Of a DNA stretch of 64,000 bases, positions 8,364 through 17,211 are shown one piece after another. A program made the translations under genes and the position numbers. The notes below the pieces were generated by a model that was not told where the DNA came from, did not search any database, and worked only from the letters and a program-made list of their open reading frames with translations. This stretch comes from Cognatundibacterium aquatile (GTDB taxonomy: Bacteria; Pseudomonadota; Gammaproteobacteria; Burkholderiales; Burkholderiaceae_D), in the NCBI RefSeq assembly GCF_014699135.1, contig NZ_JACOFT010000002.1:62001-126000 (forward strand). Direction: 5' to 3'. How positions within the stretch are numbered: the stretch's first letter is position 1; every line of letters starts with the position of its first letter.

Positions 8364-8398
8364 GGTCAGGAAATAACTGCTCCTTATATTTCCTGACC
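8364..8398. other. perfect inverted repeat between convergent genes
   Basis: GGTCAGGAAATA pairs perfectly with TATTTCCTGACC (12 bp) around an 11-base loop. There is no T-run, so it is not a classical terminator. The right arm and part of the loop lie in the last codons of lpxH, whose stop falls in the loop. It may block transcripts from both sides. Confidence 0.6.
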
Positions 8399-9163
8399 GT
8401 TGAGGTCTGATAGGATTATTTTTCCATCGTCAAAGATGCTGATCCATCCGCCTCTGTGCTTGTCTGTATCAACATCCCAGTCAGGTAGTACATAACGATA
8501 TTTGCCCATTTCTGGGTGTCGTGCGGGTCTGTGCGTGTGACCATGAATCATGATGTCACAAGCTGACGCTTCGAACAGCTTTGCAATGGCCTCACTATTG
8601 ACATCCATGATGTCGCTATCTTTTTTTGCTTGTTCGCTTTTGCTGTTCATACGCATGCTTTGAACAATCAATTTTCGCTCAGATAACGGTCTGCTCAGAA
8701 ATTGTTTTTGCCACTCCAGATTGCGCACCATAGTTCGGAATTTTATATAGTCATTGTCGTCGGTGCATTGAGCATCACCATGACAAATAACGATATTAAG
8801 CCCGGCAATGCTTACCGTGCTGGGATCTGGAAGTAGTTTGGCACCGGTCGTTTCTGCAAAAAGACTGCCTGCTAAAAAATCCCGGTTTCCGGCGATCCAG
8901 AATAGCTCGACGCCTGACGTAGTCAGGACTTCCAGCGCAGACACGATCTCTTGATTGTAGTCATCTGCAATGTCATCATCGCCGACCCAGTATTCAAATA
9001 AATCGCCAAGAATATAGAGTTGTTTTGCTTGCGTTGCTTTTTGCCTCAGAAAAGCCAGAAAGGCACTGGTTGTCTTTGGCAGGGCGGGAGACAGGTGGAT
9101 ATCGGAAACAAACAGCGCAACCAATTCTGGTTGCGCTAGTTTTTGTGATTGCTGAGAGTTCAC
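8384..9163 (-). CDS. lpxH: UDP-2,3-diacylglucosamine diphosphatase LpxH
   Basis: A 259-residue calcineurin-like phosphoesterase. Metal-binding blocks are visible in order: FVSDIHLS, GDLFEYWVGDD, GNRDF, and GHTHRP near the C-terminus. LpxH cleaves UDP-2,3-diacylglucosamine to lipid X and UMP at the inner membrane, a step in lipid A synthesis. It is the last gene of a leftward envelope operon (TPR protein, L,D-transpeptidase, ppiA, ppiB, lpxH), 19 bp after ppiB. The order lpxH-ppiB is common in Burkholderiales. Confidence 0.92.
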   Translation of the reverse strand: MNSQQSQKLAQPELVALFVSDIHLSPALPKTTSAFLAFLRQKATQAKQLYILGDLFEYWVGDDDIADDYNQEIVSALEVLTTSGVELFWIAGNRDFLAGSLFAETTGAKLLPDPSTVSIAGLNIVICHGDAQCTDDNDYIKFRTMVRNLEWQKQFLSRPLSERKLIVQSMRMNSKSEQAKKDSDIMDVNSEAIAKLFEASACDIMIHGHTHRPARHPEMGKYRYVLPDWDVDTDKHRGGWISIFDDGKIILSDLNGQEI

Positions 9164-9182
9164 TGTGTTGCGAAGCTTTTAT

Positions 9183-9671
9183 TTAGACCACTTCTGCTTT
9201 TTCGATGATCACGTCTTCAACTGGCACGTCCTGGAACATGCCTGAGCGTGAGGTTTTTACGCTTTTGATTTTATCAACGATATCGGTGCCTTCTGTTACT
9301 GTACCGAAAACGCAATAACCCCAACCGTCCTGACCTGGATAGTCTAAAAAGCTGTTATTGGCTGTATTGATAAAAAACTGAGCGGATGCAGAATGCGGTG
9401 CGCCGGTACGCGCCATCGCGATCGAGTAACGCTGGTTTTTGAGTCCGTTGTTAGCTTCATTTTCGATTGGTGCTTGCGTTTCTTTTTGTTTCATGCCGGG
9501 TTCGAAGCCACCACCTTGAATCATAAAGCCATCGATGACGCGATGAAAAATAGTACCTGCATAGTGACCGGATTCAACATACGCAATGAAATTAGCAACG
9601 GTCTTCGGTGCTTTTTCTGCATCCAGTTCGATTTTGATAGCGCCTAAATTTGTAGTCAGAATGACAGCCAT
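9183..9671 (-). CDS. ppiB: cytoplasmic cyclophilin PpiB
   Basis: A 162-residue peptidyl-prolyl cis-trans isomerase of the cyclophilin type, without signal peptide. The family core is complete: [13 protein letters not shown], then [20 protein letters not shown] and the YCVFGTV segment. It speeds prolyl isomerisation during folding in the cytoplasm. It lies 36 bp after its periplasmic paralogue; the two probably arose by duplication. Confidence 0.93.
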   Translation of the reverse strand: MAVILTTNLGAIKIELDAEKAPKTVANFIAYVESGHYAGTIFHRVIDGFMIQGGGFEPGMKQKETQAPIENEANNGLKNQRYSIAMARTGAPHSASAQFFINTANNSFLDYPGQDGWGYCVFGTVTEGTDIVDKIKSVKTSRSGMFQDVPVEDVIIEKAEVV

Positions 9672-9707
9672 GATATTCCTTGGTAATGAAGTGAAGATGA
9701 AAGAAGA

Positions 9708-10370
9708 TTATTTAACAATGCTTGCAGATTCAATGATGATGTTTTGCTTAGGCACATTTTGCATCATGTGCGCGTCGCCGGTCTCTACGGCTTTGATTTT
9801 ATCGACAATATCCATCCCTTTGATGACTTTGCCGAACGGTGTGTAACCAGCAGTCGCGAGCAAGGCTTTGTTTCTTGGTGCTTTAACCATATTGCCACGG
9901 TAGTTGAACTCTACGGGATCACCGTCTGGCAATATCTGGTGATTTAAAAATTCGTTATTTTTTACATTAATAAAAAATTGCGCTGTCGCAGAGTTTGGAT
10001 CTTCGGTTCTTGCCATAGCAATAGTACCAAGCTCATTTTTCAGGCCCTTATCCAAGGCGCGACGTGCTTCTAAAGGAATAGATTTGCGTGTTTGCTTTTC
10101 CTTCATATTTTTATCATAGCCACCACCCTGGATCATGAAGTCATTGATGACACGATGAAAAATCGTTCCTTTGTAGTGTCCGGCTTTAACATACTTCAGA
10201 AAGTTGTCTACGGTATTGGGGGCAGCATCAGGATAAAGTTCCACCACGATTTCTCCCATGCTGGTTTTTATGGAGACTTTGGGTAACTCTTCGGCCATTA
10301 AAAGCTGTGAACTGAATAAAGTTACACCAGCAAAAATAAAACCTGAAATTTTTTTGTACAAGGATGTCAT
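9708..10370 (-). CDS. ppiA: periplasmic cyclophilin PpiA
   Basis: A 220-residue cyclophilin with a signal peptide (hydrophobic stretch at about residues 9-26, likely cut after LMA). The core motifs [15 protein letters not shown] and [20 protein letters not shown] are intact. Compared with the cytoplasmic paralogue it has an insertion of about 20 residues (after [17 protein letters not shown]), a common variation in betaproteobacterial forms. It acts on outer-membrane and periplasmic proteins. Confidence 0.9.
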   Translation of the reverse strand: MTSLYKKISGFIFAGVTLFSSQLLMAEELPKVSIKTSMGEIVVELYPDAAPNTVDNFLKYVKAGHYKGTIFHRVINDFMIQGGGYDKNMKEKQTRKSIPLEARRALDKGLKNELGTIAMARTEDPNSATAQFFINVKNNEFLNHQILPDGDPVEFNYRGNMVKAPRNKALLATAGYTPFGKVIKGMDIVDKIKAVETGDAHMMQNVPKQNIIIESASIVK

Positions 10371-10382
10371 TTTTTTCGCCTG

Positions 10383-11645
10383 TTATACGTTTGATTCATA
10401 CACAATTCGCCATTTGGCTGCTTCTTTCCTCCAGTATTGCCTTTTTCTGGTACTGGCCCTGGTTTTTCCTGAGGTAACTTCTTGTGTGAAGGTGCTGACT
10501 ATCATTTCATCCTTGCCTGGATAAATAAAATGCGTCACGTCCTTCACTTTAACAATGGGAGTAACCCAGCTATCCCATGTTTGTCTTTGTTTGGAAAACC
10601 ATGAGTTTAAATCTTCCCCTTGATTTGCCCTGAAATTTCTCGAGTAATTTGCAAAAATCCGGTTGGCATTCTGGCTTTCAAGATCGAGGCGCCAGTCTTC
10701 CAGTAACTTTGCCGCAAACTGTTTGTCAAGACTCCATTTTGCTTGATTGACGAATTCAATGTGCTCACTGATGATGACCGGAGTTCTGCCTATATCTACC
10801 GATGCAGCGATTTTTAAAAAATCTGGATTCGTCAGTACGACACAGCCATCTGATGCTAACGGCGGTCTGCTGAAGCTACTGGAGGGCATACCATGTAGCC
10901 AGATGCCAGAACCACTGCGACCATTAATTTTATCCCATTCATTAGGATAGTTTAGAGGAAGTGCTCCCGGGCCGTAAAAGTCGGGAAGCTTGCTTCCGGA
11001 TAAGCGGCTGGTAATGTAATAGACTCCGAGCGGGGTTTTTTGATCCCCCTCCTTAAATTTATTTGTACCAAATTTACCCTGACTGATGTAATGGTCACTG
11101 ATAAGCCGGAGTTGTCCTGCATTGTTTTCGTAGAGATATAAGCGAGATTTTTTTGCGTCGACGAGAATTACTTGCTTTTGATCTTCACGTAGTTGAATAA
11201 CTGGTCTTGGAAGCAAGTCTGGAGCCGGGCGTTCCCGAAAAGATCTGATCCTCGCAGCAGCTTCATCGCGTAGTTCTTTTAATTTTTCACCCTGAACATT
11301 CGCCCCCGCTCCAAAACTGGCTACCGGGCGGGTGTGCATGAGTAACAAGTCACCCCTGATCAGGTGCGCTAATTGAAAGTGAGGATAGGCATCGATTAAC
11401 TCGTCAATTTTAACTTGAGCGTTCTGAAGCTTATTTTCTGCAAGGCTTTTATAAACTTCAATTAAAAGCTGGTCAGGATTCGCTGTGCTTGAAATTTGTT
11501 CAGAAGGCATTTTTTGCGGGCGCGTTCTGGCCATTGCATCAAATGTACCGATGCAGATTGAAATACAGTAGATAAGAAGGGCGCAAACAACCCGCTTCGT
11601 GGCTATGTTGACGACCGAAGCACTTCTATTGACAGCGAAAAACAT
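10383..11645 (-). CDS. L,D-transpeptidase (YkuD) with C-terminal NTF2-like domain
   Basis: A 420-residue exported cell-wall enzyme. The N-terminal hydrophobic stretch (about 20-36) is a signal peptide or anchor. An alpha-helical, TPR-like region follows (about 55-110). The YkuD domain is central: IWLHG, then SDGCVVL with the catalytic cysteine and its usual histidine. The C-terminal 120 residues resemble the NTF2-like domain attached to YafK/ErfK-type enzymes and to the neighbouring TPR protein. It links peptidoglycan stems or anchors proteins to them. The start codon overlaps the stop of the upstream gene (TGATG), so translation is coupled. Confidence 0.85.
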   Translation of the reverse strand: MFFAVNRSASVVNIATKRVVCALLIYCISICIGTFDAMARTRPQKMPSEQISSTANPDQLLIEVYKSLAENKLQNAQVKIDELIDAYPHFQLAHLIRGDLLLMHTRPVASFGAGANVQGEKLKELRDEAAARIRSFRERPAPDLLPRPVIQLREDQKQVILVDAKKSRLYLYENNAGQLRLISDHYISQGKFGTNKFKEGDQKTPLGVYYITSRLSGSKLPDFYGPGALPLNYPNEWDKINGRSGSGIWLHGMPSSSFSRPPLASDGCVVLTNPDFLKIAASVDIGRTPVIISEHIEFVNQAKWSLDKQFAAKLLEDWRLDLESQNANRIFANYSRNFRANQGEDLNSWFSKQRQTWDSWVTPIVKVKDVTHFIYPGKDEMIVSTFTQEVTSGKTRASTRKRQYWRKEAAKWRIVYESNV

Positions 11646-12718
11646 CAGCTACCCGCGCGCTCCTGCTTAATTTGCCATTTACCATCTTGCTTCGTCATGT
11701 TGATGGTTTTGCGGCTGTTGGCAGTCAGGCGGTCAGAGGTGTATATCTGGCGGAATTTAACAGTTGCATTGTTGCCGTCGATGTTGACTTTGGCACTTTC
11801 GATTTTTACGCTGATGCGACCTTTGCCTTCAATTCTCTCGCGCCTTTCCTCTGCCCATGCTTTTCGCGATTCGCCTTTAGGTGTCTGGAAATCTTTGGCA
11901 TAGTGCGCCAGATAGGCGTTGGTATCTTTGTTGCTCCAGGCCTTCGCCCAATTTTCAATGGCTTTCATCACGTCATCTTCATCCTTATCCTGGATTTGTG
12001 ACGCTTTAGATTTGCTAGTTGTTTCGGCTTTAACCGGTTCTGGTTCGGCCTTTACTGGCGCAGTTACCTGCTTTGTTGGAGTAGGAGTGACTGGTGCCTT
12101 CGCAGACGCCGCCTGTGCAATTTGTATTGCTGGCGACGGGCTTGTTTTAGGGTTTGTTCCACCGGTGGTATTGCCAACCAGATTGCGAACTAAGGTCAGT
12201 TTTAACTTGGCAGTGGCGTTTCCCGAATCAAGTTGCAGCGCCTTGTCGTACGCTTGGCTGGCTAACTTTGCGTAGACGTCACCTAAATTTTCGTGCGCTG
12301 TGCCATACGTAGGATTTGTTCTGATTGCCATTTCCAAAGATGCCCGGGCTTTATCATATTGTCCTGATGCAGCATATAAAACAGCAAGATTATTATATGG
12401 TTCAGGCAATTCCGGATAGTCGTCAGTTAACTTGGTGAAAATATTAATTGCTTCAGCGCTTTTGTTTTGTTCAGTAAGAATCAAGCCTTTTAAAAAACGC
12501 ATTTGAGCGTCTTTAGGGCGAACAGCCAGGGCACCGTCTACTTTTTGAAGCGCTTCAGATATTTGGCCTGCGCGAAGCAATTTTCCGACATCGGCCGCAT
12601 CGTCAGCGAAGGAGGGGGCGGAGAATAAGGCGAAAGATAAATTTGATATGACGAAAACACTTTTTAAGATTTGGCGCATGGCGTTCTGGCTTGGATTTAT
12701 CTGAGATTGACTGAACAT
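11645..12718 (-). CDS. exported TPR protein with C-terminal NTF2-like domain
   Basis: A 357-residue protein with a signal peptide (cut probably after SFA near residue 38), about four TPR-like helix pairs (residues 45-175), a low-complexity Pro/Thr/Lys/Glu linker (185-245), and an NTF2-like domain (250-357, with AIENWAKAWSNKD and DGKWQIKQE). The last domain matches the one at the end of the downstream L,D-transpeptidase, so the two may form a working pair. It is the first gene of the lpxH operon; its promoter must lie in the 505-bp gap upstream. Confidence 0.78.
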   Translation of the reverse strand: MFSQSQINPSQNAMRQILKSVFVISNLSFALFSAPSFADDAADVGKLLRAGQISEALQKVDGALAVRPKDAQMRFLKGLILTEQNKSAEAINIFTKLTDDYPELPEPYNNLAVLYAASGQYDKARASLEMAIRTNPTYGTAHENLGDVYAKLASQAYDKALQLDSGNATAKLKLTLVRNLVGNTTGGTNPKTSPSPAIQIAQAASAKAPVTPTPTKQVTAPVKAEPEPVKAETTSKSKASQIQDKDEDDVMKAIENWAKAWSNKDTNAYLAHYAKDFQTPKGESRKAWAEERRERIEGKGRISVKIESAKVNIDGNNATVKFRQIYTSDRLTANSRKTINMTKQDGKWQIKQERAGS

Positions 12719-13223
12719 AAGAGCGGCAATGTTATACTAAAGATATACGTAAGCGTCATCTTATCAAATAAGTGTGCTTATTGGGCTTTTGCTCGAGCAA
12801 ACATCAGATATTCGTGAGTTCGTCTTTATTTTTGCTCACAATCGAATATCTTATGTTTTGAATATTCAGCTCATTTTGAATAAGCCTGAGTTTTATCGAT
12901 AGGGAAATGGCTACAGATAAAAGACGAAGGCAGTATTTATCTGTTGATTTGGTTTGAGGGTGAACGGATACTGGACAGAATGGGCAATTTTGATATTTAA
13001 TCTGCTCCGTTTGAATATTTACGGCATTTCTTTGAGAAAGTCCTGATTATTTATTTGCAAAGTTGTTCCATCAACTGATTTTGTATTGTGGGGTTGCGGG
13101 CAGATTGAAGTTATTGCGCACGAGGGCTTCAACGCGGCAAGCGATCTATGCAGGTGAACTATATATATTGACTTCGTCAATCCGTAAGAATTTTCTCAAC
13201 TCGTGTGGATTTAAGGAGGCACG
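12719..13223. other. intergenic gap between divergent TPR and accA genes
   Basis: 505 AT-rich bases. No gene longer than about 20 codons with a ribosome-binding site is seen. The right end holds ATTGACTTCGTCAAT (13169-13183), a small palindrome that includes a possible -35 TTGACT for accA. In several Burkholderiales the genes cysS and alkA lie at this point; no remnant of either was recognised. Confidence 0.5.
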
Positions 13224-14198
13224 ATGACTAAAACGACATTCCTGAGTTTTGAGCAGTCAATAGCTGAGCTCGAAACTAAAATTGAAGAGCTGCGCTTCGT
13301 ACAGGATGACTCTGCTGTTGATATCTCCGAAGAGATTGACCGGCTTTCCAAAAAAAGTCAGATGCTGACTAAAGATATTTATGCAAAGTTGACTCCTTGG
13401 CAGGTATCGCAGATATCTCGTCATCCTCAGCGCCCATATACGATGGATTACGTCAACCACGTATTTACCGACTTTCATGAATTACACGGTGACCGTAGCT
13501 TCGCTGATGATCAGTCGGTTGTTGGTGGTTTAGCTCGTTTTAATGGACAGTCCTGCATGGTCATCGGCCATCAAAAAGGACGCGATACAAAAGAGCGGGC
13601 CATGCGTAATTTTGGTATGCCAAAACCCGAAGGCTACCGTAAAGCCATGCGCTTGATGAAGCTGGCAGAAAAATTTGACATTCCTGTCTTCACTTTTGTT
13701 GATACTACCGGTGCGTGGCCTGGGATTGATGCGGAAGAACGTGGTCAATCGGAAGCAATCGGACATAATTTGTATGTCATGGCTGAGCTGAAAGTGCCGC
13801 TGATCACAACAATTATTGGTGAGGGCGGTTCTGGTGGCGCTTTGGCTTTAGCTGTTGGCGATGCAGTATTGATGTTGCAGTATGCGACATATTCCGTTAT
13901 TTCTCCTGAAGGATGCGCCTCTATTTTATGGAAAACATCTGACCGAGCGTCTGATGCCGCAGAGGCGCTGGGACTGACAGCGCACCGGTTAAAGGCAATG
14001 GGATTAATCGACAAAATTATTAATGAACCACTGGGTGGTGCGCACAGAGATCCTAAGCAGATGTGTTCTCTGGTTAAACGTGCACTGGCCGATACACTGC
14101 GTCAGTTCCAGGGTGTTAAAACTAAAGATTTACTTAGCGCTCGCCACGAAAAACTGATGAGTTATGGTAAATTTAAGGAAACAAAGATTTCTGAATGA
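13224..14198 (+). CDS. accA: acetyl-CoA carboxylase carboxyltransferase subunit alpha
   Basis: A 324-residue AccA of normal length. The N-terminal helical region is followed by the crotonase-fold core with [40 protein letters not shown] and [15 protein letters not shown]. With AccD it transfers CO2 from carboxybiotin to acetyl-CoA, the first step of fatty acid synthesis. AAGGAGG seven bases before the ATG is an ideal ribosome-binding site. accA overlaps tilS by four bases (ATGA). Confidence 0.95.
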   Translation: MTKTTFLSFEQSIAELETKIEELRFVQDDSAVDISEEIDRLSKKSQMLTKDIYAKLTPWQVSQISRHPQRPYTMDYVNHVFTDFHELHGDRSFADDQSVVGGLARFNGQSCMVIGHQKGRDTKERAMRNFGMPKPEGYRKAMRLMKLAEKFDIPVFTFVDTTGAWPGIDAEERGQSEAIGHNLYVMAELKVPLITTIIGEGGSGGALALAVGDAVLMLQYATYSVISPEGCASILWKTSDRASDAAEALGLTAHRLKAMGLIDKIINEPLGGAHRDPKQMCSLVKRALADTLRQFQGVKTKDLLSARHEKLMSYGKFKETKISE

Positions 14199-15604
14199 AT
14201 CAACGTGGTAACAGCGGTGCTTTACCGCACCGCTTCTCTGAAGTACTGGACTCCTACTTTTCAGAGTTAGGAGTTGAGTCAGTCCCCGGGATGGCTATTG
14301 CATATAGTGGCGGGCTTGATTCTTCCGCCCTCCTTATGCTGGCAATTGAGTATTGTCGTCTCCGTAAAATTTCCTTGGTTGCAATTCATATACATCATGG
14401 ACTCAGCACAAATGCTGATTCATGGTTTGAGCATTGTCGATCAGTATGTCTTGCACATAACGTGACTTTTTTATATAAAAAAGTCACGCTCGATGTGACT
14501 AAAAAAGAGGGAATAGAGAGCAGTGCACGAAGTGCTCGTTATCTGGCTCTTGGGCGAATTTGCCAAGAACACCAGATCAATTTTTGCCTGACGGCTCATC
14601 ATCAGGATGATCAGGCCGAAACTCTTTTAATGCAGATGTTGAGAGGTTCTGGTGTTGCAGGGTTGTCAGGGATGGATCGATTTAATACTGCAGAGAGTTT
14701 GCTTGGTGTCGGCACCCTGATGTTAATGCGTCCTTTGTTGCAAGAAACCAGGGGCGACTTAGAGCAATTTGTTGATTCGCGCGATATTTTACACATACAC
14801 GATGAGTCAAATGATGACGCACGATTTCTGAGAAACGCGCTAAGACATAAAGTGATGCCCATGTTGGAGGAGGTGTCACCTGGGTTTTCTAAACGTATAG
14901 CAAGAACAGCAACGCACATGCGATCCACCCGTATATTGCTGGAGGATCTTGCCGGACATGATTTAAGTACTTGTTCGGATAATGATGGATTAAGTTTGCA
15001 GTCTATTCGTTCGCTGTCGCCCGAGCGTGTTAATAATTTGTTGCGACTGTGGTTTGCAAGGCTACGGTCAAGAATGCCAACTACCTCAAGGCTGACGGAG
15101 ATACTCAAGCAATTGTTCGATGCGCGTGATGATGCCCGCGTTACAGTTTTCCATGATAATTTGGCGATACATCGATACCGAGACAGAATCTATGCAACCT
15201 CCAGACTGGATGAGCAGGATCGATCGGAAAAGTCTGAGGTATTTAAATGGTCAGGGGAAGATAAGTTAGAGTTCCCAGGCATGGGTGGTACTTTGTATTT
15301 TCAATATTCAGATTTTGGCGTTGATTGTGAGTGGTTAAAAGGGCGATCACTTGAACTTCATTTTCGCCGAGGTGGCGAGCGCCTCAAGTTGGCAGAAAAT
15401 CGATCTACCCGCGATATGAAAAGTCACTATCAATCCTTAAAAATCCCATTTTGGGTAAGGCAGCAGCTACCTTTCGTATCAATTGGAGATCAACTTATAT
15501 TCGCTGCAGGCGTAGGGATGCAGTCCAGCTTCTGTTCGCAAGGGAGTGGAAGCCGGATTTTATTAAAGTGGGTTGCAGAACAATCGAATAAGGTATCCAT
15601 GTGA
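14195..15604 (+). CDS. tilS: tRNA(Ile)-lysidine synthetase TilS
   Basis: A 469-residue N-type ATP pyrophosphatase. The P-loop motif [10 protein letters not shown] is at about residues 29-38; [19 protein letters not shown] follows and is diagnostic for TilS. The middle and C-terminal domains have the usual length. The enzyme turns C34 of the tRNA-Ile(CAU) into lysidine and so lets it read AUA; it is essential in nearly all bacteria. accA-tilS coupling is typical of beta- and gammaproteobacteria. Confidence 0.94.
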   Translation: MNQRGNSGALPHRFSEVLDSYFSELGVESVPGMAIAYSGGLDSSALLMLAIEYCRLRKISLVAIHIHHGLSTNADSWFEHCRSVCLAHNVTFLYKKVTLDVTKKEGIESSARSARYLALGRICQEHQINFCLTAHHQDDQAETLLMQMLRGSGVAGLSGMDRFNTAESLLGVGTLMLMRPLLQETRGDLEQFVDSRDILHIHDESNDDARFLRNALRHKVMPMLEEVSPGFSKRIARTATHMRSTRILLEDLAGHDLSTCSDNDGLSLQSIRSLSPERVNNLLRLWFARLRSRMPTTSRLTEILKQLFDARDDARVTVFHDNLAIHRYRDRIYATSRLDEQDRSEKSEVFKWSGEDKLEFPGMGGTLYFQYSDFGVDCEWLKGRSLELHFRRGGERLKLAENRSTRDMKSHYQSLKIPFWVRQQLPFVSIGDQLIFAAGVGMQSSFCSQGSGSRILLKWVAEQSNKVSM

Positions 15605-16323
15605 TGGAAAAGAATTTAAGGCAAATTGTTTTAGATACGGAAACAACCGGCTTAAGTGCGCGCGATGGCAATAGAATTATTGAGATTGGCTGTGTTGAGT
15701 TAATTAATCGGAAATTATCCGGTAATAATTATCATCAATATATTAATCCTGAGCGCGACTCCGAAGAGGGCGCACTTGCAGTGCATGGATTGACCACAGA
15801 ATTTCTTAGTGATAAGCCAAAATTTTCTGATGTGGTCAAGCAGTTTTGCGAATATATTAAAGGTGCTGAAATTGTTATTCACAACGCGCCGTTTGATATC
15901 TCTTTTCTGAACGCTGAGTTTGCCAGAGTCGGTCTGGGGCTGTTTACTGACTATGTTGAAATCGTTACTGATACCTTGGTTCAAGCTAAAGAGTTGCACC
16001 CGGGAAAGCGGAATTCTCTCGACGCTTTATGTGATCGTTACGAAATCTCTAATTCGCACCGAAAGTTGCATGGAGCGCTGCTTGATGCGGAGCTTTTGGC
16101 TGACGTATTTTTGGCGATGTCCCGAGGGCAGAATAGTTTTGAAATCGATTTACCTGTTGAAGAGAAACCGGTAATTGAAGAGGTTGTGTTTGTTGATATT
16201 CCTATCGACGAAGTCATTCTTAAGATGGCGTCACCTGATGAGTTAATTGAGCACGAAACACTTTTATCTGGTTTGGATAAGCAGTTAAAACAGAGTTGTG
16301 TATGGCGAAGTCCGCCTGTATAG
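15604..16323 (+). CDS. dnaQ: DNA polymerase III epsilon subunit
   Basis: A 239-residue 3'-5' proofreading exonuclease. Exo I is LDTETTGL, Exo II is HNAPFDISFLNAEF and Exo III is HGALLDAELLADV, so all acidic ligands of the DEDDh family are present. The C-terminal tail that binds the polymerase and clamp is present (residues about 190-239). ATG 15604 overlaps the tilS stop (TGATG); the GTG at 15601 in the same frame is better spaced from AAGG and is an alternative start. dnaQ next to tilS is unusual; aspartokinase lysC follows tilS in many relatives. Confidence 0.9.
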   Translation: MEKNLRQIVLDTETTGLSARDGNRIIEIGCVELINRKLSGNNYHQYINPERDSEEGALAVHGLTTEFLSDKPKFSDVVKQFCEYIKGAEIVIHNAPFDISFLNAEFARVGLGLFTDYVEIVTDTLVQAKELHPGKRNSLDALCDRYEISNSHRKLHGALLDAELLADVFLAMSRGQNSFEIDLPVEEKPVIEEVVFVDIPIDEVILKMASPDELIEHETLLSGLDKQLKQSCVWRSPPV

Positions 16324-16470
16324 ATTCAAATATAAATAAGCCGTTGCTATTTCGTTATATTTGTTTTGTATTTTTACCTTCCTTTTCGTGGGTTCTCCAC
16401 ATCAAATCTAGGCAGTTTGTTGCGACATTGCACAAAAACAGAAAAAACTTTAAAAAAATCTAAAAATAAT

Positions 16471-16497
16471 TAAAGTTTTTTCTGATGCTGCCGTTAA
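16471..16497 (+). promoter_or_regulatory. sigma-28 (FliA) promoter 1
   Basis: TAAAGTTT (16471-16478), exactly 11 bases, GCCGTTAA (16490-16497). This matches the flagellar sigma-28 consensus TAAAGTTT-N11-GCCGATAA at 15 of 16 positions. Transcription would start near 16503 and run towards flhD. Confidence 0.82.
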
Positions 16498-16541
16498 TAA
16501 ATCAGACAGAAAATATTTTTAAATTTATTTTCTAATTCCCC

Positions 16542-16568
16542 TAAAGTTTTAAAAAATGCTGCCGTTAA
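16542..16568 (+). promoter_or_regulatory. sigma-28 (FliA) promoter 2
   Basis: TAAAGTTT (16542-16549), exactly 11 bases, GCCGTTAA (16561-16568): 15 of 16 consensus positions, the same variant base as promoter 1, and the same ATGCT before the -10 element. The two promoters are a direct repeat with a period of 71 bp. The start would be near 16574. Confidence 0.82.
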
Positions 16569-16573
16569 TGGTA

Positions 16574-16740
16574 TTAAGTTAGGTTAGTTTGGAGTGTTTA
16601 ACTTCAATAAGTATTTGATTTTTATAGAATTTTAGTTTTTAAGCTTGTTTTAGCTTTCTTGAAATTAAAAAATAAAAAATCGACATAAATTCAAAAAATA
16701 AAGCTTGTAAGAATTTGTCTTACGAGCTTCTTCTGTTTTT
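16574..16740 (+). ncRNA. putative sigma-28-dependent small RNA
   Basis: Predicted transcript of about 165 bases (or about 235 from promoter 1), bounded by the sigma-28 promoters and the hairpin at 16701-16729. The only open frames are ATG-GTA-TTA-AGT-stop and a 13-codon GTG frame without a usable ribosome-binding site. The sequence is U- and A-rich, as in Hfq-binding small RNAs. Not recognised as a known family. Existence is inferred from the boundaries only. Confidence 0.5.
16701..16740 (+). terminator. terminator-like hairpin before flhD
   Basis: AAGCTTGTAAGA pairs with TCTTACGAGCTT (12 bp, one G-U), loop ATTTG, followed by CTTCTGTTTTT. The T-run starts a few bases late, so termination may be partial and act as an attenuator before flhD. 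Confidence 0.65.
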
Positions 16741-16850
16741 CCTTCATCTAAATACCTTTTTTTTCCTATACACCCGAATTTTGTGGTCACTCACAATGTA
16801 TCTCAACGGCAAGATACTTCGCCTTTGAACATGTATTGGAGGGTAGGAAA

Positions 16851-17168
16851 ATGACACAGAACGACATGATGGCTGAAATACGTGATGCAAACTTGAGTTA
16901 CTTAATGCTTGCTCAGCAAATGATTCGTGCTGATAAGGCAACTGCCATTTTCCGCCTTGGGATCGGTAAGGAAATTGCTGACTTAATTGAGGGTTTGAAT
17001 AATTCACAAATCCTAAAGCTGGCAGGGTCCAATATGATGTTGGCAAGATTTCGTTTTGAAGACAGCTCGATTCTTTGCATGCTCACTAATTATAATAAAG
17101 AGCGTTCTCTCGCTCATTCTCACGCAGCGATTTTAATGGCAGGTCAGCCTGTCGAAGAAATTCATTAA
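16851..17168 (+). CDS. flhD: flagellar master regulator subunit FlhD
   Basis: A 105-residue FlhD, close to the usual 105-116. It is an alpha-helical dimer with YLMLAQQMIRADKATAIFRLG, the most conserved part of the family. With FlhC it forms the D4C2 complex that turns on class II flagellar genes with sigma-70. ATG 16851 is chosen: GGAGGG sits seven bases before it. A TTG further upstream (16836) in the same frame would place the ribosome-binding site inside the gene. flhC follows 43 bp downstream. Confidence 0.95.
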   Translation: MTQNDMMAEIRDANLSYLMLAQQMIRADKATAIFRLGIGKEIADLIEGLNNSQILKLAGSNMMLARFRFEDSSILCMLTNYNKERSLAHSHAAILMAGQPVEEIH

Positions 17169-17211
17169 AACTGTGTGTTGAGTATCTTTTAAGTAATGAC
17201 GAGAGGTTGAT

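Larger units (their letters stand above)
16324..16850. other. AT-rich control region upstream of flhDC
   Basis: 527 bases of very AT-rich DNA with many A and T runs. It holds two tandem sigma-28-type promoters (16471-16497 and 16542-16568), a stretch without plausible coding capacity, a terminator-like hairpin (16701-16729) with a T-rich tail, and then about 110 bases of flhD leader. The left part (16324-16470) shows no recognised feature. Confidence 0.7.

Noticed and set aside
16568-16640. Very short open frames after the second sigma-28 promoter
   Set aside because: One has four codons; the other is a 13-codon GTG frame with GGA touching the start. Neither could be translated with confidence, so the stretch was treated as non-coding.
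16836-16850. TTG start for flhD
   Set aside because: It would put the clear GGAGGG ribosome-binding site inside the gene; ATG 16851 has ideal spacing.
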